This document shows positions 53,580 through 61,962 of a DNA stretch of 64,000 nt, in pieces (the stretch's first letter is position 1; every line of letters begins with the position of its first letter). A program made the translations under genes and the position numbers. The DNA lies in the NCBI RefSeq assembly GCF_027257875.1, contig NZ_JAPVQY010000022.1:43124-107123 (forward strand), in the 5' to 3' direction. The stretch is from Burkholderia sp. IMCC1007 (GTDB lineage: Bacteria; Pseudomonadota; Gammaproteobacteria; Burkholderiales; Burkholderiaceae). Under the pieces are notes generated by a model. That model ran no database searches and had not been told where the DNA came from. It was given only the letters and a program-made list of their open reading frames with translations.

Positions 53580-53607
53580 GCCCCGGGTCAGAGAGGAGAC
53601 ACATCGA

Positions 53608-54801
53608 ATGAAGCTGGAATTCTCTGCCGAGGACCAGGCATTTCGCGCCGAAGTGCGCGAGTTCGTGAAGCAGAACCTGTCGCCGCGCGTCAAGCGCAAG
53701 GTCGAACTCGGCTTGCGTATCGAGCGTGAAGACTACGTCGAGTGGTACACGAAACTCTACGAGAAGGGTTGGATTGCGCCGTCGTGGAAGAAGGAAGACG
53801 GCGGTCCTGGCTGGACGCACGTGCAGCGCTACATCTTCGATGAGGAAACGTTGCTCGGCGGCGCGCCGCGTATCGTGGCGAGCGGCATCAACATGCTCGG
53901 CCCCGTGCTCAATGCTTTTGGCACACCTGAACAAAAGGCCAGGTACATTCCGAAGATTCTGCGCAGTGAAACGTGGTGGGCGCAAGGCTTTTCTGAACCG
54001 GGTGCTGGCTCGGACCTCGCCGCGGTGCGTACGACGGCGGTGCTTGCCACGGACGCCGAGGGCGAGCACTTCGTCGTCAACGGACACAAGGTCTGGACCT
54101 CGTACGCTCACTGGTGCGACATGATGTTCGCACTGGTGCGTACCGATCCGAACGCGAAGCCGCAGGAGGGGATTTCGTTCCTGCTGATCGACATGCATGC
54201 GCCAGGCGTGGAAGTCCGCCCGATCAGGATGCTCGAAGGCGGCACCGACCTCAACGAGGTCTACCTGGACAACGTACGCGTGCCGAAGGAAAACCTCGTC
54301 GGCGAGCTGAACAAGGGCTGGACCTACGGCAAGTACCTGCTCGGGCACGAGCGCACCGGCATCGCCGGCATTGGTTCATGCAAGCAGCAGCTGGCGCGCG
54401 CCAGGCACCTCGCGAAGCAACAGGGTCTCGACAACGATCCGCTGCTCCAGTCGCGTATCAGTCGATTCGAGGTCGAACTGATGGCGCTGGAATTCACGGG
54501 CCTGCGCATGCTCAGCGCGAACCAGTCGAGCCGCGTACCGTCGGTCGAAGCGCCGATGCTCAAGGTGCGCGGCACGGAGTTGCGCCAGGGGATCTATGCA
54601 CTCCTGACTGAAATAGCGGGCCCGTTCGGCGTGCCGTTCGACGAGCAGGCCATGCTCGATGCGGCCGGCTACGAAGGCCCTGGCCCGGACGAACTGATCG
54701 CGGTCGCGGCGAACTACTTCGACGCACGCAAGGTGTCGATCTACGGCGGCACGAACGAAGTGCAGCGCAATCTGATCAGCCGCGCGTTCTTCAATGCTTG
54801 A
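53608..54801 (+). CDS. Acyl-CoA dehydrogenase, catalytic subunit
   Basis: FAD-dependent dehydrogenase of 397 residues. Flavin and substrate segments are WWAQGFSEPGAGSDLAAVRTTA and FVVNGHKVWTSYA. The C-terminal position where short-chain enzymes keep a catalytic Glu reads IYGGTNEVQR, so that Glu is absent. Glu248 in LLGHERTGIAG sits where isovaleryl-CoA-type enzymes keep their base, so this subunit can be active. The next gene is a second acyl-CoA dehydrogenase without either Glu. A heteromeric enzyme, as known from steroid side-chain degradation, is likely. GAGAGGAG precedes the start. Confidence 0.92.
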   Translation: MKLEFSAEDQAFRAEVREFVKQNLSPRVKRKVELGLRIEREDYVEWYTKLYEKGWIAPSWKKEDGGPGWTHVQRYIFDEETLLGGAPRIVASGINMLGPVLNAFGTPEQKARYIPKILRSETWWAQGFSEPGAGSDLAAVRTTAVLATDAEGEHFVVNGHKVWTSYAHWCDMMFALVRTDPNAKPQEGISFLLIDMHAPGVEVRPIRMLEGGTDLNEVYLDNVRVPKENLVGELNKGWTYGKYLLGHERTGIAGIGSCKQQLARARHLAKQQGLDNDPLLQSRISRFEVELMALEFTGLRMLSANQSSRVPSVEAPMLKVRGTELRQGIYALLTEIAGPFGVPFDEQAMLDAAGYEGPGPDELIAVAANYFDARKVSIYGGTNEVQRNLISRAFFNA

Positions 54802-54815
54802 GGCGGAACGAGAAC

Positions 54816-55964
54816 ATGGATTTTTCTTTGACTGAAGACCACGTCACGCTGCAGGACGCCGTGCGCCGCTTCTGCGACGGCGAATATCCCGCACACCTGC
54901 GTGGCAACGCCGAGGACGAGCAACTGGCGTCGAAACGCCGCCGGGGCCTTGCCGAGATGGGCATCACCGGCCTCGTCATCGATTCGGGTTATGGCGGCGG
55001 CGGCTATGGCGCGGTGGAAACGATGCTGGTCGCGCAACAGCTCGGTCGTGCGCTCGGCGGTGCGGGCTGGCTCGCGAGCGGCCTGCCGGCCGCGGCGCTG
55101 ATCGGCTCGGCCGGCAGTGACGAGCAGAAGGCCAGGTGGCTTGGAGCCGCGGCAACCGGCGAAAGGGTACTGGCGCTCGCCGTCGGCGAAGCCGAAGCGC
55201 GTTATGACATCGCGCGTCTGGCCGTGCCTGCCGTCGAAACGGGTGACGGCTGGACGATCAACGGCACCAAGACCATCGTGTTCGACGCCGCGATCGCCGA
55301 TGCCTTTGTCGTGGCCGCGCGGACTTCCGGCCAGCGTGGTGACAGGCAAGGCCTGTCGCTGTTCCTCGTGGACGCGAAAGCCGCCGGCGTCAGCCTGCGC
55401 AATTTCGCGACGATCGACGCGCGCGAAGCCGCTCATGTCACGTTCGACAACGTGGCCGTCAGCAACGCCGATTTGATCGGCGCCGCCGGTGCGGCCCACG
55501 ACCTGCTCGATGCCGCGATCGACCGCGCGAACGCTGCGCTGGTGGCGGAATCGGTGGGCGTGCTCGAAGCATTGCTCGAACACACGTCCGAACACCTGAC
55601 GACCCGTACGCAGTTCGGCGTGCCGCTCGCGAAGTTCCAGTCGCTGCAACACAGCGTGGCCGACATGCTGATCTCGCTCGAGCAGAGCAAGTCGATGGCC
55701 TGCGCAGCCGCGATGGCCGTGGACGAGAACGATCCCGAGCGCCGCCGCCGTTTCGTGTCGGCTGCGAAGGCGTACGTCGGCGATGCGTGCCGCACGGCCG
55801 GCGAACGGGGCATTCAGTTGCACGGCGGCATGGGCATGACCGACGAGTGCCGCGTCGGGCACTACGCGAAGCGCATGTTCGCGATCAACATGACCTACGG
55901 CGATGCCAGCTGGCATCTGCAGCGCTTCACCGCGCAGCGCCTCGCGCAGGAGAAAGCCGAATGA
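54816..55964 (+). CDS. Acyl-CoA dehydrogenase, probable non-catalytic subunit
   Basis: Acyl-CoA dehydrogenase-fold protein of 382 residues. The fold is clear (MDFSLTEDHVTLQDAVRRFC; GYGAVETMLVAQQLGRAL; GGMGMTDECRVGHYAKRM), but typical residues are missing. The alternative base position reads AAIDRANAAL (Asp236, not Glu), and the C-terminal position reads TYGDASWHLQRF. The FAD-binding SEP.AGSD segment is replaced by GEAEARYDI. I infer a structural partner of the previous gene product. It starts 14 bases after that gene, and its stop overlaps the thiolase start. Confidence 0.9.
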   Translation: MDFSLTEDHVTLQDAVRRFCDGEYPAHLRGNAEDEQLASKRRRGLAEMGITGLVIDSGYGGGGYGAVETMLVAQQLGRALGGAGWLASGLPAAALIGSAGSDEQKARWLGAAATGERVLALAVGEAEARYDIARLAVPAVETGDGWTINGTKTIVFDAAIADAFVVAARTSGQRGDRQGLSLFLVDAKAAGVSLRNFATIDAREAAHVTFDNVAVSNADLIGAAGAAHDLLDAAIDRANAALVAESVGVLEALLEHTSEHLTTRTQFGVPLAKFQSLQHSVADMLISLEQSKSMACAAAMAVDENDPERRRRFVSAAKAYVGDACRTAGERGIQLHGGMGMTDECRVGHYAKRMFAINMTYGDASWHLQRFTAQRLAQEKAE

Positions 55965-57124
55965 GTCTGAACGGAGCCGCTTATATCGTCGGTGCCTACG
56001 AGCACCCGACACGCAAGGCCGACGACCTTTCGGTGCTGCGCCTGCACGCCGACGTCGCGAAGGGGGCGCTCGAGGACGCCGGCCTGACGAAGGACGACAT
56101 CGACGGTTACTTCTGCGCCGGTGATGCGCCGGGCCTCGGTACCACGACGGTCGCCGAATATCTGGGCCTGGCGCTGCGCCATGTCGATTCGACCGAGTGC
56201 GGCGGGTCCGCGCCGATCCTGCACGTCGCGCACGCGGCTGAAGCGATCAAGGCCGGCCGCTGCAACGTGGCGCTGATCACGCTCGCGGGCCGTCCGCGTG
56301 CCGCGGGCGCCGCGCTGTCGCTGAAGGCGCCGGATCCCGACGCGCCCGAAGTGCAGTTCGAGCTGCCGTTCGGTCCGGCCACGCAGAACCTGTACGGCAT
56401 GGTCGCGAAGCGTCACATGTACGAGTTCGGCACCACGAGCGAGCAGCTCGCGTGGATCAAGGTGGCGGCCTCGCACCACGCGCAGCACAACCCGAACGCG
56501 ATGCTGCGCAATGTCGTGACGGTAGACGACGTCGTCAATTCCCCGATGGTGGCCGCTCCGCTGCACCGTCTCGACTGCTGCGTGATGAGCGACGGCGGCG
56601 GCGCGCTGATCGTTGCGCGCCCGGAAATCGCGAAGCAGCTCAAGCGCCCGCTCGTGAAGGTGCGCGGCACGGGCGAGGCGCCGAAGCATGCGGCCGGCGG
56701 CAACATCGATCTCACCTGGTCGGCGGCGAAATGGTCGGGGGCGGCGGCGTTCGCCGAGGCTGGCCTCACGCCGCAGGACATCCGGTACGCGTCGTTGTAC
56801 GACAGCTTCACGATCACGGTGCTGATGCAGCTCGAAGACCTCGGCTTCTGCAGGAAGGGTGAGGGCGGCAGGTTCGTGATGGACGGCAACCTGATCTCGG
56901 GCGTCGGCAAGCTGCCGTTCAACACCGATGGCGGTGGATTGTGCAACAACCATCCGGCCAACCGCGGCGGCGTCACCAAGGTGATCGAGGCCGTGCGCCA
57001 GCTGCGCGGCGAAGCGCATCCCGCCGTGCAGGTCGGGAACTGCGATATCGCGCTCGCGAACGGTATCGGCGGCGCGCTGGCGTCGCGTCACACCGCGGGC
57101 ACGCTGATCCTGGAACGGGAGTAA
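55961..57124 (+). CDS. Thiolase-like protein (SCP2/Ltp type), possible aldolase
   Basis: Thiolase-fold protein of 387 residues. The N-terminal region where thiolases carry the nucleophilic Cys reads TECGGSAPILHVAHAAEAIKAG. Counting back from the AEAIKAG helix, Cys80 lies two residues too early and the aligned position is Gly. The C-terminal block is GGGLCNNHPANRGGVTKVIEAV. Together with the adjacent DUF35 protein (two bases downstream) this matches the Ltp-type thiolase/DUF35 pairs, some of which are retro-aldolases for branched CoA esters. Thiolytic activity is therefore uncertain. Confidence 0.88.
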   Translation: MSLNGAAYIVGAYEHPTRKADDLSVLRLHADVAKGALEDAGLTKDDIDGYFCAGDAPGLGTTTVAEYLGLALRHVDSTECGGSAPILHVAHAAEAIKAGRCNVALITLAGRPRAAGAALSLKAPDPDAPEVQFELPFGPATQNLYGMVAKRHMYEFGTTSEQLAWIKVAASHHAQHNPNAMLRNVVTVDDVVNSPMVAAPLHRLDCCVMSDGGGALIVARPEIAKQLKRPLVKVRGTGEAPKHAAGGNIDLTWSAAKWSGAAAFAEAGLTPQDIRYASLYDSFTITVLMQLEDLGFCRKGEGGRFVMDGNLISGVGKLPFNTDGGGLCNNHPANRGGVTKVIEAVRQLRGEAHPAVQVGNCDIALANGIGGALASRHTAGTLILERE

Positions 57125-57126
57125 CC

Positions 57127-57576
57127 ATGAGCACGAATCAAGCGACTGCCGGCGCAAGCGCGCCGGACGCCAAACCCGCGACGAAGCCAGGTGGCCCGCG
57201 CCGCATCCCCGCGCCGCGCGTGCTTCCCGAGGCGATGCCGTTCTGGGAGGCGGCCAAGGACGGCCGCCTGCTCGTGAAGCGCTGCGTGGACTGCGGCGAG
57301 ACCCACTACTACCCGCGCGACATCTGCCCGCATTGCCTGAGCGCGAGTACGGAATGGATCGAGTCACAGGGCCTGGGCACGGTCTATTCGTTCAGCACGA
57401 TGGGCAAGGAGGACGCACGTTACACGCTGGCCTACGTGAGCCTCGACGAGGGCGTGACGATGTTGACCAATCTCGTCGATTGCAACCCGGCCGCACTGTC
57501 GATCGGTCAGCGCGTCAAGGTGGCGTTCAAGCCCAGCGAGGGTGGCTATCCGGTGCCGATGTTCGCGCCGGCCTGA
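57127..57576 (+). CDS. DUF35 OB-fold protein with zinc ribbon
   Basis: Protein of 149 residues. A rubredoxin-like zinc ribbon (CVDCGETHYYPRDICPHC) precedes an OB-fold domain (GLGTVYSFSTMGKEDARYTLAYVSLDEGVTMLTNLVD). Such proteins are obligate partners of thiolase-like or aldolase subunits and often bind acyl-CoA. The start lies two bases after the thiolase-like gene, so a complex of the two is likely. The N-terminal 30 residues are a Pro/Ala-rich linker. Confidence 0.92.
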   Translation: MSTNQATAGASAPDAKPATKPGGPRRIPAPRVLPEAMPFWEAAKDGRLLVKRCVDCGETHYYPRDICPHCLSASTEWIESQGLGTVYSFSTMGKEDARYTLAYVSLDEGVTMLTNLVDCNPAALSIGQRVKVAFKPSEGGYPVPMFAPA

Positions 57577-57588
57577 AGGAGACTGAGC

Positions 57589-58818
57589 ATGTCTGCGGAT
57601 TTCAACGAACAGCATGGCCGGCACGATGCGAAGAAGGGGCCGCTGTCGCGCTTCACGATCATCGACGCGTCGCGTGTGCGCGCGGGCCCCACGGCCATGC
57701 GCGTGTTCGCCGACATGGGCGCGCGCGTGATCAAGCTGGAGATCCCGCCCGGCGCGCCGGGCGGAGACGACATGATCGGCGGTCGCGACCACAACCGTGC
57801 CGACTACGAGAACCTGCATCGCAACAAGGAAAGCCTGACGCTGAACATGAAGGATCCGGCCGGCCTTGCGATCCTGCTGGCGCTGGTCAAGCGTGCCGAC
57901 GTGTTCATCGAGAACTTCCGCCCGGACGTCAAGGCGCGCCTCGGCATCGGCTATGACGCGTTGCGCGCCGTCAATCCGCGCATCGTGTACGCGAGCATCT
58001 CGGGCTTCGGCCAGGACGGCCCGTATGCGAAGTGGCCGGGTTTCGACTCGATCGCGCAGGGCATGGGCGGGCTCATGAGCGTGACCGGCAGGCCGGGCGA
58101 AGGCCCGATGCGCGTCGGCATTCCGATCGCGGACCTGTGCGCGGGGCACTTCTGCGCGCAGGCGATCCTGACCGCGCTGCTGGAGCGCGAAGCGTCGGGC
58201 GAAGGCCAGTGGGTGCAGACCTCGCTGCTCGAGGCGCAGATCGCGATGCTCGACTTCCAGGCCGCGCAGTGGCTGGTGGACCGCAAGGTGCCCGAGCAGG
58301 TCGGCAACGAGCATCCGCTCACGGTGCCGACCGGCGTGTTCTCGACGAAGGATGGCTACCTGAACCTGGCCGCGATCGGCAACGCGATGTTCGCGCGCCT
58401 GTGCGAGGCGCTCGGCCTGCAGCACCTCATTGGCCAGCCCGGCTACGAGTCCGACCCGGCGCGCGTGGCAAACCGCGATACGGTCAACAACGCGGTGGCC
58501 GACGTGCTGGTCACGCGCACCACGCGCGAGTGGACCGAGTTGCTGATCGAAGTCGGCGTGCCGTGCGGCCCCATCTACAGGGTCAACGACGTATTCGACG
58601 ATCCGCAGGTCAGGCATCTCGGCATCGCGTGGCCCGCCAACGTGCCGGGCAAGGGCGAGGTGTCGTTCGTCGGCACGCCGTTCCGTCTTTCGCGATACCC
58701 GCGCGCCGAGACGCCGCGCCTGGCGCCCGAGCAGGGCGAGCACACGCACGCAATCCTCAACGAGCTTGGCTACACGAACCAGCAGATTGAGCAGTGGCGC
58801 TCGGCCTTCGTGGTCTGA
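57589..58818 (+). CDS. CaiB/BaiF-type (class III) CoA transferase
   Basis: CoA transferase of 409 residues. The family features are the N-terminal Rossmann-like start (IDASRVRAGPTAMRVFADMGARVIKLEIP), NMKDPAGL, VFIENFRPDVKARLGIGYDAL and the catalytic Asp in VGIPIADLCAG. CoA moves from a donor thioester to the pathway acid, which saves the ATP used by the synthetase upstream. The presence of both a synthetase and a transferase suggests activation of two different acids, or a priming-plus-recycling scheme. It starts 12 bases after the DUF35 gene. Confidence 0.92.
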   Translation: MSADFNEQHGRHDAKKGPLSRFTIIDASRVRAGPTAMRVFADMGARVIKLEIPPGAPGGDDMIGGRDHNRADYENLHRNKESLTLNMKDPAGLAILLALVKRADVFIENFRPDVKARLGIGYDALRAVNPRIVYASISGFGQDGPYAKWPGFDSIAQGMGGLMSVTGRPGEGPMRVGIPIADLCAGHFCAQAILTALLEREASGEGQWVQTSLLEAQIAMLDFQAAQWLVDRKVPEQVGNEHPLTVPTGVFSTKDGYLNLAAIGNAMFARLCEALGLQHLIGQPGYESDPARVANRDTVNNAVADVLVTRTTREWTELLIEVGVPCGPIYRVNDVFDDPQVRHLGIAWPANVPGKGEVSFVGTPFRLSRYPRAETPRLAPEQGEHTHAILNELGYTNQQIEQWRSAFVV

Positions 58819-58852
58819 CGCGCTTGAACGGGACGCATTGGAGAGAGACGAA

Positions 58853-59851
58853 ATGGCACGACTGGTCGCGGGATTCGGTTCATCACACAGCATCATGCTG
58901 GTTTGCCAGCGCGAGGATTGGCAGCACGGTTTCAAGCAGGTCGATCCGAAGAATCCGCATTACTTCGATCGACTCGGCAACCCCACGACGTACGAAGCGC
59001 TGCTCGAGATCGCGCCGACGGATGCCGAGGCAAGGGTGACGGCGGCGAAAATGGGCGAGCGTTACGATCAGGCCGAAGCGGCCATGCACGAGTTGCGCGA
59101 GCGTATCCGCGCGGCGAAGCTCGACGTGCTGCTCGTGGTCGGCGATGACCAGACGGAGCTGTTTCGCACCACCAACAATCCGGCCTTCGCCATCTACTAC
59201 GGCGAAACGATCCGCAACGCGAAGCGCGTGTCGAGCCCGAATGAAAGCTGGTATGCGAAGGCGCGCACGATGCGCCAGGAGCCGGATGCCGACGTGCACT
59301 ATCCGGTCAAGGCCGACATGGCCCGGTGGCTGATCCGCGAGCTGTGCAACCGCGACTTCGACATTGCGGCGATGGACGGACTCGAGCGCGACCAGTACGA
59401 GGGTCACGCGTTCTCGTTCATCCATCGTCGCTACCTGCAGGATATCGGCCTGCCGATCATCCCCGTCATCATCAACACCTTCGACCCGCCGAACCAGCCT
59501 ACGCCGCGCCGTTGCATCCAGCTCGGTCGTGCGCTGCGCGAGTTGATCCAAGCGTATCCGGAGGACTTGCGCGTGGGCGTGCTTGCGTCGGGCGGCCTGT
59601 CGCATTTCGTGGTGGACGAGGAGCTCGACAACGGCATCATCGATGCGATCCGCCGCAAGGACAGCGACTGGCTCGCGCAACTCGATCCGAAGCAGTTGCA
59701 GGCCGGGAGTTCGGAAATCCGCAACTGGATCATCGGCGTCGAGGCGCTCAAGTCGCTCGATCTCGAATGGGTCAGCTATGTGCCCGGTTACCGCACCGCG
59801 GCCCTGACCGGCACGGGCCTCGCGTTCGCGGCCTGGCACACACTCGATTGA
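58853..59851 (+). CDS. LigB-family extradiol ring-cleavage dioxygenase
   Basis: Class III extradiol dioxygenase of 332 residues. The opening MARLVAGFGSSHSIM supplies the first iron His, LDVLLVVGDDQTELF marks the strand with the usual acidic residues, and VGVLASGGLSHFVVDEEL supplies the late His. This family cleaves protocatechuate, gallate and 3-O-methylgallate next to the diol (4,5-type). No LigA-like alpha subunit gene is adjacent, so it probably works as a homomer or like DesZ/GalA. GGAGAGAG supports ATG 58853. It is expected to make the substrate for the LigJ-like hydratase. Confidence 0.9.
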   Translation: MARLVAGFGSSHSIMLVCQREDWQHGFKQVDPKNPHYFDRLGNPTTYEALLEIAPTDAEARVTAAKMGERYDQAEAAMHELRERIRAAKLDVLLVVGDDQTELFRTTNNPAFAIYYGETIRNAKRVSSPNESWYAKARTMRQEPDADVHYPVKADMARWLIRELCNRDFDIAAMDGLERDQYEGHAFSFIHRRYLQDIGLPIIPVIINTFDPPNQPTPRRCIQLGRALRELIQAYPEDLRVGVLASGGLSHFVVDEELDNGIIDAIRRKDSDWLAQLDPKQLQAGSSEIRNWIIGVEALKSLDLEWVSYVPGYRTAALTGTGLAFAAWHTLD

Positions 59852-59927
59852 ACGCGGCAGTCCCGTCCCTGCCGGGCGGGGCGTACACATGACACTTCAC
59901 GTTTCTATCAGGAAAGCACAACCCATC

Positions 59928-60581
59928 ATGGCTGACCAAAACGTACAGCGCCTGCGCCGGCTCGATTGCTGCGCCGTGTCCGACGCGCTCGACAAACTGA
60001 AGTTGAACGGCGTGGTGAGCGGTTTGCCGCAACGCGCTGGCTCGGGCCGCATCGCGGGCCGCGCGATCACGGTCAAGCTCGGCACGGGCGAAGCGCCGCC
60101 GGGGCCGCCGGTGCATCTTGGCTGCACCGCGGTGGAACAGGCCGATGCCGAGAGCGTGATCGTCGTCGAGCAGAAGAGCGGCGTCGAAGCGGGTTGCTGG
60201 GGCGGCTTGCTGTCCCTCGCTGCCAAGGTGCGCGGCGTGGCCGGCGTGGTCGCCGACGGCCCGGTGCGCGATATCGATGAAGCCATCGGCTACGAGCTGC
60301 CGGTGTTCAGCCGCGCGACCACGGCCCGCACGGCGCGCGCGCGCGTGGTCGAGAAGGGCACCAACGTGCCGGTGCAGATCGGCGACGTGACGGTGAACGC
60401 GGGCGACTACGTGGTGGCCGACAATAGCGCGGTGATCTTCATTCGCGCAGCCGATATCGAGGCCGTGCTCGAAACCGCCGAAATGATCGTCACCAGGGAA
60501 GCCGCGATGGCCAAGGAGATTCTGGCGGGGACGCCGGTTGGCCAGGTGATGGGCGGAACCTACGAGCACATGCTCAGGTGA
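59928..60581 (+). CDS. RraA family protein 1
   Basis: RraA/HMG-CHA aldolase-fold protein of 217 residues. R114-D115 lie in DGPVRDIDE, and Gly93 is 21 residues before the Arg (G-x20-R-D-x2-E). From memory of the family, this form fits oxaloacetate-decarboxylase-like members rather than true aldolases, which carry an acidic residue there. ATG 59928 aligns with the starts of the two paralogues; a start at 59889 is possible. First of three tandem RraA genes. Confidence 0.85.
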   Translation: MADQNVQRLRRLDCCAVSDALDKLKLNGVVSGLPQRAGSGRIAGRAITVKLGTGEAPPGPPVHLGCTAVEQADAESVIVVEQKSGVEAGCWGGLLSLAAKVRGVAGVVADGPVRDIDEAIGYELPVFSRATTARTARARVVEKGTNVPVQIGDVTVNAGDYVVADNSAVIFIRAADIEAVLETAEMIVTREAAMAKEILAGTPVGQVMGGTYEHMLR

Positions 60582-60630
60582 GCGGCAGCAGCCACCGGAC
60601 AATTTCAGACAATACGCAGGAATCCAAACC

Positions 60631-61290
60631 ATGACAAATCAGGACAAGAACGTCGAGCGCGCGTCGAAGCTCGATACCGCGACGCTCTCCGACGCCCTCG
60701 ACAAGCTCGGTATCGTCGGCCAGTGCTACAGGATCAAGGCGCGTGGCAGCGAGTTCCGCACCGCGGGCCGAGCGTTCACGATTAAGTACGGCCCCGCGTC
60801 GAACCCGCCGGGCACCGTCGGCGACTTCATCGACGACGTACCGGCCGGCAGCATGATCGTGCTCGACAACAATGGCCGTGAAGATGCCACGGTGTGGGGC
60901 GACATCATGACCGAGATCGCACACCGCCGCGCCATTGCCGGCACCGTGATCAACGGCGTGTGCCGTGATGTCGCCTTGTGCCTGAAGCTCGGCTATCCGG
61001 TGTTCAGCCGCGACCACTGGATGCGCACCGGCAAGGACCGCGTGCAGGTCGAGGCGACGAACGTGCCCGTCAATATCGGCGAAGCGCGCGTGCAGCCCGG
61101 CGATATTCTGCGCGGCGACGCAGACGGCGTGATCGTGATTCCGAAGGAGCACGAAGACGCGGTGCTCGACGCTGCCGAAACCATTCATCGCGCCGAGGAA
61201 GCGATTCGGGAAGCGTGCCGCGGTGGAATGCGTCTGGACGAAGCGCGCAGGCAGTTCAAGTACCACCAGTTGCAGACACGGGAGCAATGA
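60631..61290 (+). CDS. RraA family protein 2 (4-carboxy-4-hydroxy-2-oxoadipate aldolase-like)
   Basis: RraA-fold protein of 219 residues. R112-D113 (NGVCRD) and Asp91 exactly 21 residues earlier give D-x20-R-D, the published signature of HMG/CHA aldolases as I recall it. Such an enzyme splits 4-carboxy-4-hydroxy-2-oxoadipate to pyruvate and oxaloacetate with a divalent metal. That is the last step after the LigJ-like hydratase. The stop is four bases before the next gene's best start. Confidence 0.85.
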   Translation: MTNQDKNVERASKLDTATLSDALDKLGIVGQCYRIKARGSEFRTAGRAFTIKYGPASNPPGTVGDFIDDVPAGSMIVLDNNGREDATVWGDIMTEIAHRRAIAGTVINGVCRDVALCLKLGYPVFSRDHWMRTGKDRVQVEATNVPVNIGEARVQPGDILRGDADGVIVIPKEHEDAVLDAAETIHRAEEAIREACRGGMRLDEARRQFKYHQLQTREQ

Positions 61291-61292
61291 GG

Positions 61293-61955
61293 ATGAAAGA
61301 GCACAATCCGGCCACCACGGTACGCACCACCTTCGAGCGCGTGGAGACGAGTGTGATCGAAGCCGCGCGCAGGCTTCCCGCGGCAACGCTGCACGAGGCG
61401 GCCGGCAAGATCGGCGCGTTGCCTTGGGCGATCAGGCCCGTCGCACCGCGTTTCAGGATTTGCGGCACTGCGATCACCGTGCATTCGCCGGGCGGCGACA
61501 ATCTCTGGCTGCATCGTGCACTCGTGCTCGCGCAGCCCGGCGACGTGCTGGTCGTCTACACCAATGGCGTGTACGAACACGGCTATTGGGGCGAGGTCAT
61601 GACGACGGCCGCGAAGGTGCGTGGACTCGCCGGTCTCGTGATCGACGGCGGCGTGCGCGATGCCGACCTGCTCGAGGAGATCGGCTTTCCGGTGTTCGCC
61701 CGGGGCCTGTCGATCCGTGGCACGGGCAAGGACTATGGCGCGATCGGCTGGATCAACGAACCGGTGATGATCGGCAACGTCACGATCAGCGCGGGCGATC
61801 TGATCGTAGGCGACCGCGACGGCGTGGTCGCCATCCCGCGCGCACGCGCCGCGGACGTGATAGAAAAAGCCGCAAAGCGCGAAGCGGACGAGGCCGCGAT
61901 CTGCAAGCGCATCGAAGCGGGCGAAACCACCATGCAGATCTACGATTTCCACTGA
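61293..61955 (+). CDS. RraA family protein 3 (LigK/ProA-like aldolase)
   Basis: RraA-fold protein of 220 residues. R122-D123 (DGGVRD) and Glu101 21 residues earlier give E-x20-R-D. The block YWGEVMTTAAKVRGLAGLVIDGGVRD and the end GETTMQIYDF resemble CHA/HMG aldolases such as LigK/ProA. Two starts are possible: ATG 61287, which overlaps the previous stop, and ATG 61293, eight bases after GGGAG, which I prefer. Whether proteins 2 and 3 share or divide substrates is open. Confidence 0.85.
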   Translation: MKEHNPATTVRTTFERVETSVIEAARRLPAATLHEAAGKIGALPWAIRPVAPRFRICGTAITVHSPGGDNLWLHRALVLAQPGDVLVVYTNGVYEHGYWGEVMTTAAKVRGLAGLVIDGGVRDADLLEEIGFPVFARGLSIRGTGKDYGAIGWINEPVMIGNVTISAGDLIVGDRDGVVAIPRARAADVIEKAAKREADEAAICKRIEAGETTMQIYDFH

Positions 61956-61962
61956 GCCCACG

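Noticed and set aside
51180..53699. An 839-codon minus-strand frame opposite the acyl-CoA synthetase
   Set aside because: Same composition artefact. It also runs through the divergent regulatory region, which carries promoter and operator structure.
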